DNA of 64,000 nt. It comes from Acidobacteriota bacterium. Lineage in GTDB: Bacteria; Acidobacteriota; Terriglobia; Terriglobales; Acidobacteriaceae. Both the position numbers and the translations under genes were made by a program. Below, piece after piece: positions 8,482 through 17,183 of the stretch (positions are counted from its first letter, which is position 1; every line of letters starts with the position of its first letter). Where the stretch lies: positions 1 to 64,000 of the forward strand of contig JARLGJ010000030.1 of assembly GCA_031296105.1 (NCBI GenBank). Direction: 5' to 3'. The notes under the pieces were generated by a model. It had not been told where the DNA came from, did not search any database, and saw only the letters and a list, made by a program, of their open reading frames with translations.

Positions 8482-10641
8482 TTACTTACTCTCCACTGCG
8501 CCAAGCGTAAAGCGCAAGCGGGCTTTGCCTTCCTCGTTAAAGGCCACGCCAAGACCGGCGATGCCAAAGGGCGTGTGAAAGAAAATGGCCGTAGTGGCGC
8601 TCTGCGCGGTGCGCCAGCCGGCGCTGCCAAGGTCCATGCGCGCCGCCTCATACCACAACGCCAGGCCGGGATACAAAGACATCTGCCGGGTGAACGCTGG
8701 GTGCAGAGTAACTCCGCCGCTGGTGGAAACATAACTGTTTGCCGCGAACTGCTGGTACTTATACGCCGCCAGCGACTCCAGCCCTCCCAGACGCGCCTGC
8801 TCGTAATAATTCAACTTGCGTCCCAGGCTGCTTTCGGCGTGGCTGCCAAGGTTGAGGGTAATACTGGGCGTGGCGGGGATGGCCCAGTCGAAGGAGTGCT
8901 TGAGGTAAGGGTAAGATGCCTTGCGCCAACTGTAACCCATGGCGCCTTCCCAACGCAGGCCGCGCGAAGCCATGCTGGGCGCATCCTGAGTGTTGATGGT
9001 CCAGGTAAGTTCGGGATCGGCGAAGCCATTGTCGCGGGCGGAGACGCCATCGACGGCGAACGGCTGCTGGTAGGAGTCGAAGCCGGCGCGCGCGCCGAGG
9101 CGCACCTGTGCGTACTGCCAGGTGCCGGCGCCTACATAAAAGCTGGCGCCATAGCGGTCGCGGTGCGCAGAGGTGTAGTCGCCGTTGGCGTATTGATAGA
9201 AATTCTTGCGGCTGATGAAGACGCCGGGAGCGATGAAAATACCGCGTCCGCCGTGGGGATCGAAGTACTCGCCTCTCATGCCGGGATCGTTGCCGATGAC
9301 CTGGGTCATGAGCCAGCGCGATTCGTAGGCGTTATCGGGAGTGCCGCTCCAGGTAAGACGGATGGCGTACTGCGCTGGCTCCTGCCCGCCGATGGAGTAC
9401 TGGAAGGCTGGCTTGAGCAGGACGCTTTCGCCGGAGCGGCGCTGGAACTTTACTCCGTACCCATCCTTTATGTTATCCCACCAGTAAGAGAGCACGGGGG
9501 TGTTGGTGGCGTTGGAGATGTTATTCAGCACTTCCTCTAGGCGCGCGTCGGAGACGGCGGCGTTACCGGTCTTGCGAGAGATCTCCTGGCGGGCGTTGTC
9601 CTCGAAACTTTTGCGTTCGGCCCGCACCTGTACAACGGCTCCGCGGTTGTGCGCGGGCAGGCGGCGGGCATTGCGCGCGGCCAGGTACGAGGCCCACTGC
9701 GCGTCATCCACCTGAAAGGGAGCGAGCTGCGCGGACATGGCCGAAGCGGCCTGGTATCCGGCGTCGATGAGGGCCCGCGCTTGTGTGTAGTCGGTGGAGC
9801 TGAAGCGGCTGACGTTAACGTCAATGACGAGATCGGCGAGGGCGGCGGAGCGTTTTTCGTTTTGCAGGATAACGACGGCGACGGAGCGCGAGGCGATGCC
9901 GGTGAGCGTGTTGTAGGCGGATTCCGATGGTTTGCCGCTATCGAGCTGCACGGCGATGGAGGCTCCGTGAGGCATTTGCTGCAGGGCTTCGACGGGCAGG
10001 TTCATCATCAGGCCGCCATCGACGAGCACCTTGCCGTTGCGGCGCACGGGAGTGAAGACGGCGGGGATGGACATGGTGGCGCGCATGGCTTCGCTAAGCG
10101 AGCCGTCGTGCATGATCTCGGCGCCGCCGTCGGTAAGGTTGGTGGCCACGCAGCGGAAGGGAATGGGTAACTGGTCGAAGTCGATGGCGCTGCCGTAGCC
10201 GTTGAGGTTGCGGCTGAGCAGCATCATCATGGCTTCGCCGGTGTTGAGGCCGGCGGGGAGAGAAAGTTTGCGACCGAAGCGCAGAGTAAAGTCACCGGAG
10301 GCGCGGCGCCAGCTTTGCTTTTCGACGATGGGTTGATTGCGGTAACGCGGCGTGGGGCTGAGAAACTGTTCCCAATCGACGGTGATGGCCATGGTGCGAA
10401 GCTCACGGGCGTCCATGCCGGAGGCATAGAGGCCGCCGACGAGGCCTCCCATGCTGGTGCCGGCCACGGCGCCCACGGGAATGTGATGCTCCTCGAAGTA
10501 AAGCAGCACGCCTACGTGGGCGAGTCCGAGGGCGCCGCCGCCGTTGAGCGCCACGCCGACGGGAGGGCGCGCGGGCACGGAGGGCTGCGCCATGGCAACA
10601 AGAGTGGCGGCGAAGAGAAATAGAAGAACTGGCGCTCGCAT
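8482..10641 (-). CDS. Secreted patatin-like phospholipase with C-terminal beta-barrel-like region
   Basis: Exported serine lipase of the patatin family. From ATG 10641 (GGAG 5 bp upstream) the protein is 719 aa with a signal peptide ending about AMAQ. The patatin domain has the oxyanion GGGALG near residue 34, the nucleophile motif GTSMGG (Ser63) and the catalytic DGG (Asp208). The C-terminal half (about residues 400-719) is rich in alternating aromatic and polar residues, like the surface-antigen/Omp85-type barrel found in RssA/PlpD-like secreted patatins, suggesting outer-membrane anchoring or self-export. The open frame extends to 10680 but with no better start. Confidence 0.9.
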   Translation of the reverse strand: MRAPVLLFLFAATLVAMAQPSVPARPPVGVALNGGGALGLAHVGVLLYFEEHHIPVGAVAGTSMGGLVGGLYASGMDARELRTMAITVDWEQFLSPTPRYRNQPIVEKQSWRRASGDFTLRFGRKLSLPAGLNTGEAMMMLLSRNLNGYGSAIDFDQLPIPFRCVATNLTDGGAEIMHDGSLSEAMRATMSIPAVFTPVRRNGKVLVDGGLMMNLPVEALQQMPHGASIAVQLDSGKPSESAYNTLTGIASRSVAVVILQNEKRSAALADLVIDVNVSRFSSTDYTQARALIDAGYQAASAMSAQLAPFQVDDAQWASYLAARNARRLPAHNRGAVVQVRAERKSFEDNARQEISRKTGNAAVSDARLEEVLNNISNATNTPVLSYWWDNIKDGYGVKFQRRSGESVLLKPAFQYSIGGQEPAQYAIRLTWSGTPDNAYESRWLMTQVIGNDPGMRGEYFDPHGGRGIFIAPGVFISRKNFYQYANGDYTSAHRDRYGASFYVGAGTWQYAQVRLGARAGFDSYQQPFAVDGVSARDNGFADPELTWTINTQDAPSMASRGLRWEGAMGYSWRKASYPYLKHSFDWAIPATPSITLNLGSHAESSLGRKLNYYEQARLGGLESLAAYKYQQFAANSYVSTSGGVTLHPAFTRQMSLYPGLALWYEAARMDLGSAGWRTAQSATTAIFFHTPFGIAGLGVAFNEEGKARLRFTLGAVESK

Positions 10642-10736
10642 GGCGGCTCCTCGGAGAAATCGTCTGCTACATGATGGCATAGGCGGAGAAAATCTTCTCG
10701 TGACGGGACGTGTACGGATGGGCGGAAGCGTGGGTG

Positions 10737-10885
10737 CCCACGTCTGCGATTAGGAATACTCGTTGGCGCCCCATGTCTGGCCGCGTACGCAGGCGTGGGA
10801 GACGTGCTTCTGCGATTTTAGTTTCTGCGGACTCGAAGGAATGAGCCTCCCACGTCTGTCCCTGAAAACATGGCCAGACATGGGA
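10737..10885. repeat. Cluster of CCCAyGTCTG / CAGACaTGGG repeat elements
   Basis: The 375-bp gap between patatin and the FhlA-like gene holds CCCACGTCTG at 10737-10746 and 10849-10858, CCCATGTCTG at 10770-10779, and the inverted CAGACATGGG at 10875-10884. The last two direct/inverted copies form a stem. The same palindrome recurs at 52996-53022. No gene is seen in this gap. Confidence 0.75.
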
Positions 10886-11016
10886 CACCAATTCACATTC
10901 TTTCGTTATGTTGTTTGCTCTCCCACTCAGGCCCAACGGCGGGGCTTGAATGGAGCACCGGGCGGGGTGCGCTGTGCACTTGGAAGTTTGCGGGTGGGCG
11001 TGTTAACTTCAGCCTC

Positions 11017-13260
11017 ATGGGTACCGGTCTTGTACCTTCGGGAAACGTACCGCTGGGCTCGGCCCGCAGGGAAGAGCTATTGCGGGTGTGCCGTACTCTC
11101 TCTTCGTTTCGCGATACCACGTTTCTCGCCGCATCGCTGGCCGAATTGGTGCGCCCCGTGCTCGATTTCGAGCGCATCTGCCTGCAACTTTATGACAGCG
11201 AGAGCAACCGCATCGTGTTTCTGCCGCAGGACGCGGGGCAGACGGTGGACGAGCCGGCGTGGGCGTTCCGTTTTGAGGATTGGCCTTTGTCGTGGGTGTG
11301 GGCGCATCAGCGGGTGCTCTCGGGCGAGATTGCCGAATGCCGTGCGCGCTATGGGTACCTGGCCAAGCTGCCGTATTACCAGAGGGACGGCGGCTATACG
11401 ATGCTGCCGCTGACCAGCTCTCGGCGCAGCCTGGGCGGGCTGGAGATTCTGCGGCGCGAGTGCCAGGAGGCTTCCGCGGAAGATCAGTACGTGATGCAGA
11501 CGCTGGCGTTTGCGCTTTCAGAGGCGCTGGAGGCGATTGTATCGACGGCAATTGCCAATCGCGCCTATCAGCAACTGGCCAAGGAGCGCGAGCACGACCG
11601 CATTCTGGTGGAGGTGACGAACGCGGTCATCACCAACCTGGACCTGCGCAAGCTGATCGTGGAGGTATCGAACTCTCTGCGAACGTACTTTGGCGTGGAA
11701 TTCGTGAGCATGGAGCTGCGGGTGCGGAACGCGGCGGTGGAGGGTTCGGCGGCGCCGGCGGAGAGTTTTGAGGCGCACCTGCTGTGCTATCCGGGGACGG
11801 AGCGCGACGTGGAAGTGCGCGACGTGAAGGCCGTGGAAGAAGCTCCAATGGCGCTGGTGATCGAGCGGAAAGCGGCGTTTCTGGCAGGGCAGGAGGATCT
11901 GCGGCGAATGGCGTCGAGCTCGCAGTTTGCCGCGTTCCTGCACTCGCAGGGAGTGCTGGCCTTGTGCGCGCTGCCGCTGATTTCAGGCGACCACGTGTTT
12001 GGCGTGCTGAGCCTGGCGCGGCTGCAACGGGCGGACTTTTCGGAGGACGAGGCCAAGCTGCTGCAGGCGGTGGCCGACCGGGTGGCCATTGCGGTGAACA
12101 ACGCGATTGCCTATCAGCAGATCTCTCGTTTGAAGGACAAGCTGACCAGCGAAAAGCTGTACCTGCAGGAGCAGATTGGCGAGAACAGCGATTTTGGCGC
12201 CATTATTGGCCAAAGCGTGGCGCTGCGACGGGTTCTGGACCAGGTGCAGATGGTGGCCGACAGCGACTCCACGGTGCTGATTATGGGCGAGACCGGCACG
12301 GGCAAGGAGCTGATCGCCAGGGCCATCCACAATCTGAGCAAGCGCAAGGCGCACACCATGGTGAAGGTGAACTGCGCGGCGATTCCGGCGGGGCTGTTTG
12401 AGAGCGACCTGTTCGGGCACGAGCGCGGAGCATTTACCGGAGCGGTTGCTCCCAAGCCGGGGCGCTTTGAGTTTGCCAACCGCAGCACGCTCTTCCTGGA
12501 CGAGATTGGCGAGGTTCCGATGGAGGTGCAGCCCAAGCTGCTGCGCGCGTTGCAGGAGCATGAGATCGACCGCCTGGGCAGTCAAAGGGTTACGCCGGTG
12601 GACGTGCGGGTGATTGCCGCCACCAACTGCAACCTGCCTCTGCTGGTGCGGGAAAACCGCTTCCGCAGCGACCTCTACTACCGTTTGAGCGTGTTCCCCA
12701 TTGTGATTCCGCCGCTGCGCGAGCGTCAGGAGGACATTCCGCTGCTGGTGCGGTACTTTACGCAGAAATATTCGGAGCGGATGAACCGCGGCATCGAGTC
12801 GATTACCACGGACACGATGCAGGCGCTGTGCCACCTGCCGTGGCCGGGCAACGTGCGCGAGCTGGAAAACGCCATTGAGCGGGCGGTGATCCTGAGCCGC
12901 GGGCCGGTGCTGCACATTCCTTCGCCGGAGGCACTGTTTTCGCCAGGGCTGGGCGCCGGGGAGATGGAGCGGGCGGCTCCGGCGCAGGCGGTGGTGGTTC
13001 CGGCTTATCCGACGACGGCGGCCCCGCTGGCACCTCCCGTGAGGGCAACCGCAATGCGCCCCCTGGGCGCGCATCGACGGGAAGAAGACCGGGTGACGCG
13101 GGAGCAGATTTTGAAGGCCCTGGAAGACGCCAACGGACTGGTGGGCGGTCCCAGAGGAGCGGCGGCGCAACTGGGATTGAAGCGCACGACGCTGCTATCC
13201 CGGATGAAGAAGCTTGGAATCTCGACCAAACTCTCCGGGGAACAAGAGACTGAACAGTAA
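11017..13260 (+). CDS. fhlA: FhlA-like sigma-54-dependent activator (GAF-GAF-AAA-Fis HTH)
   Basis: Enhancer-binding protein expected to activate the adjoining formate/hydrogen genes with RpoN. From ATG 11017 it is 747 aa (E. coli FhlA is 692). Two GAF-type sensor regions (about 20-180 and 200-365) precede the AAA+ domain with Walker A GETGTGKE (from residue 424), the sigma-54-contact loop GAFTGA (from 471), Walker B LFLDEIGE, and a Fis-type HTH (AAAQLGLKRTTLLSRMKKLGI) at the C-terminus. The open frame continues upstream to 10870, but that part lies in repeat DNA and has no homologous look. In E. coli FhlA senses formate by its GAF domains. Sigma-54 promoters at 13510 and 31469 are likely targets. 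Confidence 0.9.
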   Translation: MGTGLVPSGNVPLGSARREELLRVCRTLSSFRDTTFLAASLAELVRPVLDFERICLQLYDSESNRIVFLPQDAGQTVDEPAWAFRFEDWPLSWVWAHQRVLSGEIAECRARYGYLAKLPYYQRDGGYTMLPLTSSRRSLGGLEILRRECQEASAEDQYVMQTLAFALSEALEAIVSTAIANRAYQQLAKEREHDRILVEVTNAVITNLDLRKLIVEVSNSLRTYFGVEFVSMELRVRNAAVEGSAAPAESFEAHLLCYPGTERDVEVRDVKAVEEAPMALVIERKAAFLAGQEDLRRMASSSQFAAFLHSQGVLALCALPLISGDHVFGVLSLARLQRADFSEDEAKLLQAVADRVAIAVNNAIAYQQISRLKDKLTSEKLYLQEQIGENSDFGAIIGQSVALRRVLDQVQMVADSDSTVLIMGETGTGKELIARAIHNLSKRKAHTMVKVNCAAIPAGLFESDLFGHERGAFTGAVAPKPGRFEFANRSTLFLDEIGEVPMEVQPKLLRALQEHEIDRLGSQRVTPVDVRVIAATNCNLPLLVRENRFRSDLYYRLSVFPIVIPPLRERQEDIPLLVRYFTQKYSERMNRGIESITTDTMQALCHLPWPGNVRELENAIERAVILSRGPVLHIPSPEALFSPGLGAGEMERAAPAQAVVVPAYPTTAAPLAPPVRATAMRPLGAHRREEDRVTREQILKALEDANGLVGGPRGAAAQLGLKRTTLLSRMKKLGISTKLSGEQETEQ

Positions 13261-13377
13261 GAAAATCCTACCCTTTTAAACCAGATTGCTTTTCCTGTGT
13301 TGGTAATGCTCCTGGCCCCTGAGTGCCTTGCGGAGGGGCGGGTTGGCCTTCCTGCGCGACGTCGATCCTATCGATAA

Positions 13378-13440
13378 GTGTCGAAAAGTCACAAGTGTCG
13401 AAATATTTCAAATAAAGTCGTGTGTCGAAGGTGTCGAAAA
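13378..13440 (+). promoter_or_regulatory. Four direct copies of GTGTCGAAA/G: candidate enhancer for FhlA-like activator
   Basis: GTGTCGAA occurs at 13378, 13395, 13422 and 13431 within 63 bp, 70-130 bp upstream of a sigma-54 promoter. The same motif precedes the second sigma-54 promoter near 31341. Position and clustering are as expected for an upstream activating sequence; the half-site resembles the CGAAAT half of known FhlA sites. Confidence 0.65.
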
Positions 13441-13509
13441 ATCATGTCCTGAGGTATAGACACTTGCTATAACTCATATAAATCAATCATATACATAAGT
13501 TTCACATGA

Positions 13510-13525
13510 TGGTTCGCCGCGTGCA
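13510..13525 (+). promoter_or_regulatory. Sigma-54 (-24/-12) promoter of the formate/hydrogen operon
   Basis: TGGttCG-N4-gTGCA, with GG at 13511-13512 and GC at 13523-13524 separated by exactly 10 bp; 9 of 12 consensus positions match. Predicted start about 13535, 110 bp before hydN. The rest of the 384-bp gap 13261-13644 is AT-rich and holds no gene. Confidence 0.65.
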
Positions 13526-13644
13526 TTCCAGTATGGCGTTGCGTAACCCGGATATGGGCGGCGGAACGAGCCAGACGAAGCGGTACGGGGCTGGCCGGTC
13601 GCGCGAAGCCGGGAACGGGAACAGCATTTTGGGAGGCTGGAGCC

Positions 13645-14226
13645 TTGAATCTGGAGAAACTCAACTCCTTCATATTGGCGGACACGGAGCGATGTGTCGG
13701 CTGCCGCACCTGCGAGATTGCCTGTGCGCTGGCCCACATGGAAGCTCCGCCGACGGTGGCCGGACAGATAGGCACCCGTCTGGTGCCGCGGGTGTTTGTG
13801 GTGAACCTGTCGGATGCCTCGGCGCCGATCATCTGCCGCCACTGCGAAGACGCTCCCTGTTCGAACGTGTGCAAGATGGGAGCGATCAGCCGTCAGGGCG
13901 AGCGGGTGGTGGTGGACACGGATCGTTGTGTTGGCTGCCGCCTGTGTCTGATGGCCTGTCCGTTTGGCGCCATTGAATTTGCCCCCCTCGATCAGCACGC
14001 TGCCTCGGTATTTCCTTCCGCCAGCCTTCCCGGAGCACAACCCATCAAGATCATGTACCGGGCGAACAAGTGCGACCTGTGTTTTGGCCGCGCAGAGGGA
14101 CCGGCGTGCATTGCGAACTGTCCGGAGGAGGCACTGCAAAGGGTGGATGCCTCGAAGGCATCCCGCCGCCGCAGGAGCGTTGCGGCACTTGAACTCCAGG
14201 CCGGTCACACGACCGCGCTGGCATAG
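13645..14226 (+). CDS. HydN/HycB-like ferredoxin-type protein with four [4Fe-4S] motifs
   Basis: Electron carrier linking formate dehydrogenase and hydrogenase. Four cluster motifs are visible: CVGCRTCEIAC, CRHCEDAPCSNVC, CVGCRLCLMAC and CDLCFGRAEGPACIANC; 193 aa in total. The start is TTG 13645, with GGGAGG 8 bp upstream; no in-frame ATG precedes the first cluster. It is the first gene after the sigma-54 promoter and lies 13 bp before the [FeFe] hydrogenase gene. In hydrogen-dependent CO2 reductase such HycB-type subunits bridge FdhF and HydA, which is a plausible role here. It is one of three related Fe-S proteins in the locus. Confidence 0.9.
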   Translation: MNLEKLNSFILADTERCVGCRTCEIACALAHMEAPPTVAGQIGTRLVPRVFVVNLSDASAPIICRHCEDAPCSNVCKMGAISRQGERVVVDTDRCVGCRLCLMACPFGAIEFAPLDQHAASVFPSASLPGAQPIKIMYRANKCDLCFGRAEGPACIANCPEEALQRVDASKASRRRRSVAALELQAGHTTALA

Positions 14227-14239
14227 GTGCAGGTGAAGA

Positions 14240-15637
14240 ATGAGCGCGCAAGAGTTAATTCGGATTGATCAGGAGCTGTGCACGCGCTGCGGTCACTGCG
14301 CGGAGGTTTGCCCGGTGCAGGCCATTAACAGCGGACGGCGCGAGACGCGGGCGGTGGATACCACGCGCTGCGTGAAGTGCGGACGCTGCGTGCAGACGTG
14401 CTCGGCCTTCGATTCGCTGTTCGACGAGCCGTCGGGGCGGCGGATGGATCGCATCCGCGAGCGGCTGCTGCCGGCATCGTTTGCCGAGCCGATGTTCGCG
14501 GCTTACGACGAGACCTCTTTGCCGGAGTTGAGCGCGGCGCTGGAAGAGCGCCATGTGCTGAGCGTGGTGCATTGCGACTCGGCGGTGTTTGCGCCGCTGG
14601 CGGAAGAGTTCGGGCTGCCGGCGGGAACGCTGCGCGCGGGGCAGGTGGTGGCGGCGCTGCGGAAACTGGGCTTTCACAAGGTGTACAGCAACACGCTGCC
14701 GGCGGCGGTGTCGGTGCTGGAGCAGGCGCGGGAGCTGGTGGACCGGGTGGAAAAAGGCGGCAACCTGCCGCTGATCAACGCCTCGTGTCCGGCGGCGGTG
14801 CAGTTTATCGAGCAGGCGTTTCCGGAACTGATCCACTACTTCTCCGGCTGCCGTTCGCCGCGGCAACTGGCGGGCAGCCTGAGCAAGGCGTGGCTGGCGA
14901 AGGAGCTGGGGACGAGCGCGGCCTTCCTGTACAACGTGTCGCTGGCCTCGTGCACGGCGCACAAGTTCGAGGTGACGCGGCCGGAGCTGCGCACGGACGG
15001 CAAACGCGAGATTGACGCGGTGATGACTACGCGTGAACTGGCGTGGCTGATCAAGCGCGAAGGCATTGAGCCGTACCTGTTGGAAGATTCCGAGTTTGAT
15101 GCGCAGATGGCCACGGTGCCGGAGTTGTGGGGCGCCTTCTGCCACACGGGAGACATTTCGCAAGCGGTGCTGGCCACGGCCGCCGACCTTATGCAGGCCA
15201 AGGACGCGGCGCTGGAAGAGGGAAGTGAAGAAGACGGCGTGCGCCACTTCCGCATCCGCATTGAAGGCCGCGATTACCAGGCGGCAGCGGTGAGCGGATT
15301 GCAGAACGCGGTGCCGCTGCTGGAAGCGGCGCGGGCGGGCAAGAGCACGGTGCGCTTCCTGGAGATCATGGCGTGTCCGCAGGGCTGCGTGAGCGGCGGC
15401 GGACAGCCGAAGGTTTTGCTGCCGAAGCAGCAGGCGGAGGTTTACCGCAATCGGGTGGCTGCCTGTGCGGCGGCGGCGCCAGAGGCGCGCCTCAGCCAGA
15501 ACGCAGTAATTCGCCGGCTGTACGACGAGGTATTCGGTTGCCAGCCGGGTGACAAGTCCAACCACATTCTCTACACGCATTACGTAGAGCGCAGCGATGA
15601 TTTTGTAAGTAAGGGGTTCATGGAAAGCGATTCATAA
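14240..15637 (+). CDS. hydA: [FeFe] hydrogenase catalytic subunit (HydA) with altered H-cluster pocket
   Basis: Iron-only hydrogenase, 465 aa. The N-terminus carries two [4Fe-4S] motifs (Cys14/17/20/24 and Cys44/47/50/54). The H-cluster ligands are all present: Cys183 in NASCP, Cys238 in SCTAHKFE, Cys379 and Cys383 in EIMACPQGCVSGGGQP. Compared with the standard TSCCP and MPCxxKxxE motifs, the proton-relay Cys is Ser182, and Met-Pro before Cys238 are Ala236-Ser237; the Lys that contacts the cluster cyanide is His241. There is no PAS or other sensor domain. The gene sits between HydN and FocA in the formate locus. It could be a slow, biased or sensing hydrogenase, or the HydA of a CO2-reductase-like complex. 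Needs HydEFG maturases, not seen here. Confidence 0.9.
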   Translation: MSAQELIRIDQELCTRCGHCAEVCPVQAINSGRRETRAVDTTRCVKCGRCVQTCSAFDSLFDEPSGRRMDRIRERLLPASFAEPMFAAYDETSLPELSAALEERHVLSVVHCDSAVFAPLAEEFGLPAGTLRAGQVVAALRKLGFHKVYSNTLPAAVSVLEQARELVDRVEKGGNLPLINASCPAAVQFIEQAFPELIHYFSGCRSPRQLAGSLSKAWLAKELGTSAAFLYNVSLASCTAHKFEVTRPELRTDGKREIDAVMTTRELAWLIKREGIEPYLLEDSEFDAQMATVPELWGAFCHTGDISQAVLATAADLMQAKDAALEEGSEEDGVRHFRIRIEGRDYQAAAVSGLQNAVPLLEAARAGKSTVRFLEIMACPQGCVSGGGQPKVLLPKQQAEVYRNRVAACAAAAPEARLSQNAVIRRLYDEVFGCQPGDKSNHILYTHYVERSDDFVSKGFMESDS

Positions 15638-15686
15638 GTAAACGGACTTTTGCGGTCCGATCTTCGATTCGGATGGTGAATGAAGC

Positions 15687-16646
15687 ATGGCCACGAATTA
15701 TCTCTCGCCTAAAGAAGTTGCGGAAAGTTCCATTGGCATTACCAGCGGCAAGGCGTCGCTGAGCATTGGCAAAATGCTGGTCCTGGGGTTCCTGGCCGGT
15801 GCTTATATCGCCTTCGGAGCCTTGGCCTCCACGCTGGTCTCACACGATCTTCCTCTTGTTGGCGTCGGCCGTCTGGTAACCGGCATGGTGTTCTCCGCCG
15901 GACTGATGATGGTGCTGATCGGCGGCGCGGAACTGTTCACGGGCAACATTCTGATCTGGACGGGCGTTCTCTCCGGCAAGGTGGGAGTGGGCGCGATGCT
16001 GCGCAACTGGTTCTGGGTGTACGTCGCCAACTTCCTGGGCTCACTGGCCGTGGTGGCGATGATGTACTACTCGGGATTGTGGGGCACCAATAACAACATG
16101 GTGGGCGCCTATGCGCTGAAAATTGCGGTGGGCAAATGCGGACTGACATTTACCAGCGCGCTGATGCGCGGCATTCTGTGCAACTGGCTGGTGAGTTTGG
16201 CGGTGTGGATGTCCTGGTCGTGCAAGGACATTGTGAGCAAGGTGTTCGCCGTGTTCTTCCCCATCACCTTGTTTGTGGCCGCCAACTTTGAGCACAGCGT
16301 GGCCAACATGTACTACATTCCCGCAGGCCTGTTGCTGAAGGCGAATCCGGCGATGGTGGATGCCGCGCACCTGGCGGACAAAGTGGGCGTGCTGACCTGG
16401 CACAGCTTCCTGATCAACAACCTGCTGCCGGTAACGATCGGCAACATTCTGGGGGCGGCGCTCTTTGTGGCCAGCGCGTACTGGTTCAGCTACCTGAAGG
16501 GCGCAAAGGCACAGGCCGCGGCGTCACCGGCGGTGGAAGGCGTGGGAGCGGCGCTGGTGGCCAGCGCGATTGCCAACAACTGCCCGGTGATCAAGGCCTG
16601 CCCGGCGAACAACGCGATGCAGGAGCTGGCGGGCAGCAAAAGGTAG
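15687..16646 (+). CDS. focA: Formate channel, FocA/FNT family
   Basis: Pentameric inner-membrane formate channel supplying the locus with substrate or exporting it. The 319-residue protein has six hydrophobic segments and the family marks GGAELFTGNILIW, RGILCNWLVSLAVW and FEHSVANMYYIPAG, the last containing the pore His. The N-terminal ATG is 49 bp after hydA and a small hairpin lies in that gap. The closest context is formate, not nitrite, because every surrounding gene concerns formate or H2. A strong hairpin separates it from the next gene. Confidence 0.93.
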   Translation: MATNYLSPKEVAESSIGITSGKASLSIGKMLVLGFLAGAYIAFGALASTLVSHDLPLVGVGRLVTGMVFSAGLMMVLIGGAELFTGNILIWTGVLSGKVGVGAMLRNWFWVYVANFLGSLAVVAMMYYSGLWGTNNNMVGAYALKIAVGKCGLTFTSALMRGILCNWLVSLAVWMSWSCKDIVSKVFAVFFPITLFVAANFEHSVANMYYIPAGLLLKANPAMVDAAHLADKVGVLTWHSFLINNLLPVTIGNILGAALFVASAYWFSYLKGAKAQAAASPAVEGVGAALVASAIANNCPVIKACPANNAMQELAGSKR

Positions 16647-16660
16647 TAGAGGAATCAACG

Positions 16661-16687
16661 GCGGGGAGGGGATCGACCTCTCCCCGC
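16661..16687 (+). other. Strong intercistronic hairpin after focA
   Basis: 11-bp stem (one G-T pair) 16661-16671 with 16677-16687 and a 5-nt loop, no T tract. It may act as an RNA-stability or partial-termination element lowering expression downstream of focA. Confidence 0.55.
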
Positions 16688-16700
16688 GACGGAGCAGGAA

Positions 16701-17183
16701 ATGGGAGTATTGCTCATCACACCGGAAAAATGCACGAACTGCGAAGCCTGCGAGCTGGCGTGTTCGTTCGCGCACGAAGAGGAATTCAATCCGTCGCGCT
16801 CGCGCGTGCACGTGCTGGCCTGGGAACAGGACACGCACTCATCGCCGGTGGTTTGCCTGCAGTGCGAGGACGCGGCCTGCATGGTGGCGTGCCCGGCTAA
16901 GGCGATTACGCAAGACCCGGCGACGGGGGCGCGCGTGATCAGCTTTACCTCGTGCATACAGTGCCGCATGTGCATGCAGGTGTGCCCGTTCGGCTGTACG
17001 ACTTACGACACGATCGGCAAGAAGCTGTTGAAGTGCGACCTGTGCGGCGGCGATCCGCAGTGCGCGAAGGTGTGTCCCTCGGGCGCGATTACCGACGTGG
17101 ATCGCACGGCGGCCAACACCACGCGCCGGGTACAGGCCGCGGAACGGTTGCGGGTGATGCTGCGCCAGGGAGGAATGCAATGA
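16701..17183 (+). CDS. HycB/CooF-like four-cluster ferredoxin subunit
   Basis: 160-residue electron-transfer protein with four [4Fe-4S] motifs: CTNCEACELAC, CLQCEDAACMVAC, CIQCRMCMQVC and CDLCGGDPQCAKVC. It overlaps the AOR-like gene by 4 bp (ATGA), so the two are probably made together, as in AOR-ferredoxin pairs. It could instead be the HycB-type subunit passing electrons from FdhF to the Hyf complex. The start ATG has GGAGCAGGA upstream. No export signal is present, so it is cytoplasmic. Confidence 0.88.
   Translation: MGVLLITPEKCTNCEACELACSFAHEEEFNPSRSRVHVLAWEQDTHSSPVVCLQCEDAACMVACPAKAITQDPATGARVISFTSCIQCRMCMQVCPFGCTTYDTIGKKLLKCDLCGGDPQCAKVCPSGAITDVDRTAANTTRRVQAAERLRVMLRQGGMQ

Noticed and set aside
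8260..9540. Long rightward open frame of 426 codons opposite the patatin gene
   Set aside because: Antisense shadow in GC-rich DNA; patatin on the other strand has catalytic motifs and signal peptide.
14240..15637. Sensory hydrogenase HydS
   Set aside because: No PAS domain or extra C-terminal cluster domain and it is embedded among catalytic subunit genes; kept only as one possible role.
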